Origin: a bacterium ADurb.Bin243
GTDB taxonomy: Bacteria > Muiribacteriota > UBA9980
Direction: 5' to 3'
NCBI GenBank assembly: GCA_002069765.1
Contig: MWBZ01000021.1
Span: forward strand, 1 to 53,390
DNA: 53,390 bases
Positions 52,182 to 53,390 of the stretch are shown here, piece by piece. Numbering within the stretch: the first letter of the stretch is position 1; each line of letters begins with the position of its first letter. Both the position numbers and the translations under genes were made by a program. The notes beneath the pieces are model-generated. The model was not told the DNA's origin and did not search any database. It saw only the letters and a list, made by a program, of their open reading frames with translations.

Positions 52182-52210
52182 TTGATTTTTTTCATGGATT
52201 ATTGTATAAT
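52182..52210 (+). promoter_or_regulatory. Sigma70 promoter of rplM-rpsI
   Basis: TTGATT (52182-52187), a 17-bp spacer and TATAAT (52205-52210). Divergent from the AOR operon promoter 54 bp away. Start expected near 52217. Confidence 0.85.
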
Positions 52211-52216
52211 AAAATG

Positions 52217-52360
52217 ATTAAAAAAAGGCATGATTTGTTATTTTTGTATCTCCCCTGACGCAAAACTAATAAAATCAAGGGTTTTATAATCAAATAAATT
52301 GTTATAAAATATAAATACTTTTATTAAAATGCTTTAATATCTAAGGGAGGAACGTTAGAA
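52217..52360 (+). promoter_or_regulatory. Long leader of rplM, possible autoregulatory structure
   Basis: The about 144-nt leader contains CTCCCCT (52250-52256). It could pair either with AAGGG at 52277-52281 or with the Shine-Dalgarno GGGAGG at 52345-52350. Ribosomal protein leaders are often regulated this way, and L13 leaders are known in Firmicutes. The match here is by eye and not to a known family. Confidence 0.35.
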
Positions 52361-52795
52361 ATGAAGACACACGCGTTAAAAGCAAGCGAAGTAAAAAAAG
52401 AATGGGTCCTGGTTGACGCCAAAGACGCCATAGTAGGCCGTTTAGCTTGCCAGGTGGCCTCGATACTCAGAGGCAAACACAAAACAACATTCGTGCCTTA
52501 TCTCGACATGGGCGACAACGTGATAATCATCAACGCCGAAAAAGTCCGCCTCAGCGGCAAAAAACCCGTTCAGAAAATGTACTACAGGCATTCCGGATAT
52601 CCGCAGGGCTTCAAGTCCGAAAACTTCGTAGAGCTGCAGAGACGCCATCCTGAAGAAATACTTAGAAGGGCCATCTGGGGAATGCTTCCCAAGGGTCCTC
52701 TCGGCCGCGACCTTATGAGAAACGTAAGGATTTTCAAAGGCGATCAGCACACGCATTCGGCGCAGCAGCCCAAAGCCATCAAAATAGAAGCTTAA
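52361..52795 (+). CDS. rplM: 50S ribosomal protein L13
   Basis: This 144-residue protein has KKEWVLVDAKDAIVGRLACQVASILRGKHK, VIIINAEKVRLSGKK, YYRHSGYPQG, ILRRAIWGMLPKGPLGRDLMRNVRIFKGDQHTHSAQQP, all standard L13. GGGAGG lies 10 bp before the ATG. It is followed by rpsI at 45 bp, the near-universal L13-S9 pair. Confidence 0.99.
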   Translation: MKTHALKASEVKKEWVLVDAKDAIVGRLACQVASILRGKHKTTFVPYLDMGDNVIIINAEKVRLSGKKPVQKMYYRHSGYPQGFKSENFVELQRRHPEEILRRAIWGMLPKGPLGRDLMRNVRIFKGDQHTHSAQQPKAIKIEA

Positions 52796-52839
52796 TCAAT
52801 ATACATAGTAATTTATTAACCTTATAAGGAGGGAAATTA

Positions 52840-53235
52840 ATGGAAGTGCAGAAACCTATCGGCACCGGAAGACGCAAATCATCCGTAGCCAGAGTGTTTT
52901 TAAAAACCGGCAAAGGCGCGATCACGATCAATGGAGTTGAATCGGCCAAGTATTTTTCGGGCTTGAAAACTTTGTTGCATCAAATGGACGTTCCTTTTGA
53001 CGTTACGAGCACTCAGAGCCAGTACGACGTTACCGTTAATGTCTATGGCGGCGGAATTTCAGGCCAGGCCGGAGCTATCGCATGCGGCATCGCCCGCGCT
53101 CTTTTGAATATCGATCCTAATTACAGGCCGTTATTGAAAAAAGCCGGACTTCTCACCCGCGATCCGCGCATGAAAGAACGTAAAAAATACGGTCAACGCG
53201 GCGCACGCGCAAGATACCAGTATTCGAAGCGTTAA
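52840..53235 (+). CDS. rpsI: 30S ribosomal protein S9
   Basis: This 131-residue protein has [51 protein letters not shown] and the basic C-terminal tail [22 protein letters not shown], whose last Lys-Arg reaches the ribosomal P site. GGAGGG precedes the ATG. The operon ends in a terminator, beyond which a group II intron begins. Confidence 0.99.
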   Translation: MEVQKPIGTGRRKSSVARVFLKTGKGAITINGVESAKYFSGLKTLLHQMDVPFDVTSTQSQYDVTVNVYGGGISGQAGAIACGIARALLNIDPNYRPLLKKAGLLTRDPRMKERKKYGQRGARARYQYSKR

Positions 53236-53268
53236 TTTCAATCTTATAGCAAAAGCTATAATATATTT

Positions 53269-53305
53269 AAGGGGCTTTTGCCGTCAAGGCTTAAGCCCCT
53301 TTATT
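53269..53305 (+). terminator. rplM-rpsI intrinsic terminator
   Basis: The stem AAGGGGCTT/AAGCCCCTT (53269-53277 with 53293-53301) has an inner GCC/GGC extension and is followed by TTTATT. An additional small TATAGC/GCTATA hairpin lies just upstream. The T-tract is cut short by the intron start at 53306. Confidence 0.85.
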
Positions 53306-53390
53306 GTACGCCCGACATGGGCGATAACTTGGCGGTGCAAGTCCGCTATGGGGTTGATAGCAGCGACCATTAGCCGAACGGCAAGGGTGT
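53306..53390 (+). mobile_element. Group II intron, class C type (5' end only)
   Basis: The window ends in the domain I start of a group II intron. GTACGCCCGACATGGGCG at 53306, the GGCGGTGCAAGTCC stretch, and AGCCGAACGGCAAGGGTGT follow the order of bacterial class C introns such as B. halodurans B.h.I1 (recalled). The first bases GTACG differ from the usual GTGYG at the third position. It sits directly after the rpsI terminator, the typical class C target. The reverse transcriptase/maturase frame would lie beyond the edge. Confidence 0.8.

Overview
The window reads as a chromosome segment of a motile bacterium, probably anaerobic. It has moderate GC, long bacterial operons with good Shine-Dalgarno sites, a flagellar operon, an aldehyde:ferredoxin oxidoreductase (AOR) with a multi-cluster ferredoxin, several hybrid histidine kinases and a gingipain-like protease. 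Gene order from dprA to the ylxF/motE-like gene follows the Bacillus subtilis smf-topA-gid-codVWX-flgB...ylxF order (without codY, with smg added). The sensory and envelope genes look unlike a classical Firmicute. I suspect a deep-branching, poorly cultured lineage, but the sequence alone does not name it.

Layout. 1-4254 (minus): two overlapping sensor kinases, one with a periplasmic CxxCH haem motif. 4500-8105 (plus): ygeW-ygeY-carbamate kinase, a reduced version of the E. coli purine/urate-associated cluster. 8213-9976 (minus): a large helical protein of unknown function. 10010-11229: 1.2 kb without a gene, holding a structured repeat family, with a further copy at 13905-14046. 11230-16743: ankyrin protein, FmdB-type zinc ribbon, moaC, a secreted C45-type Ntn hydrolase, a membrane phosphatase-superfamily protein and a DUF4105-like protein. 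16864-18858: secreted C25 protease with its own strong promoter and terminator. 19123-23826: dapA, c-di-AMP cyclase, YbbR protein, HEAT-repeat protein. 23907-40038: dprA-smg-topA-trmFO-xerC-hslV-hslU-flgB-flgC-fliE-fliF-fliG-fliH-fliI-fliJ-motE-like. 40181-42551: two secreted proteins of unknown function and an HD-domain protein.

42560-52127 is the most interesting part. One minus-strand operon, from a clear sigma70 promoter at 52127-52099, encodes ferredoxin, AOR, a ThiF/MoeB-like E1, a ThiS/MoaD-like carrier, two histidine kinases and an NtrC-family response regulator. Beyond the end of the regulator gene, on the opposite strand, there is a textbook -24/-12 (sigma54) promoter. It is preceded by a nested inverted repeat at enhancer distance and followed by a roughly 145-nt non-coding stretch ending in a perfect intrinsic terminator. 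This predicts an undescribed sigma54-dependent small RNA controlled by the neighbouring regulator, an arrangement that recalls LuxO-Qrr but shares no evident sequence with it. The regulator gene is split by a one-base excess in an A9 tract, which could be slippage, phase variation, a real lesion or a sequencing error.

52182-53235 holds promoter-leader-rplM-rpsI. A group II intron 5' end (class C type) begins directly after the rpsI terminator and runs off the window.
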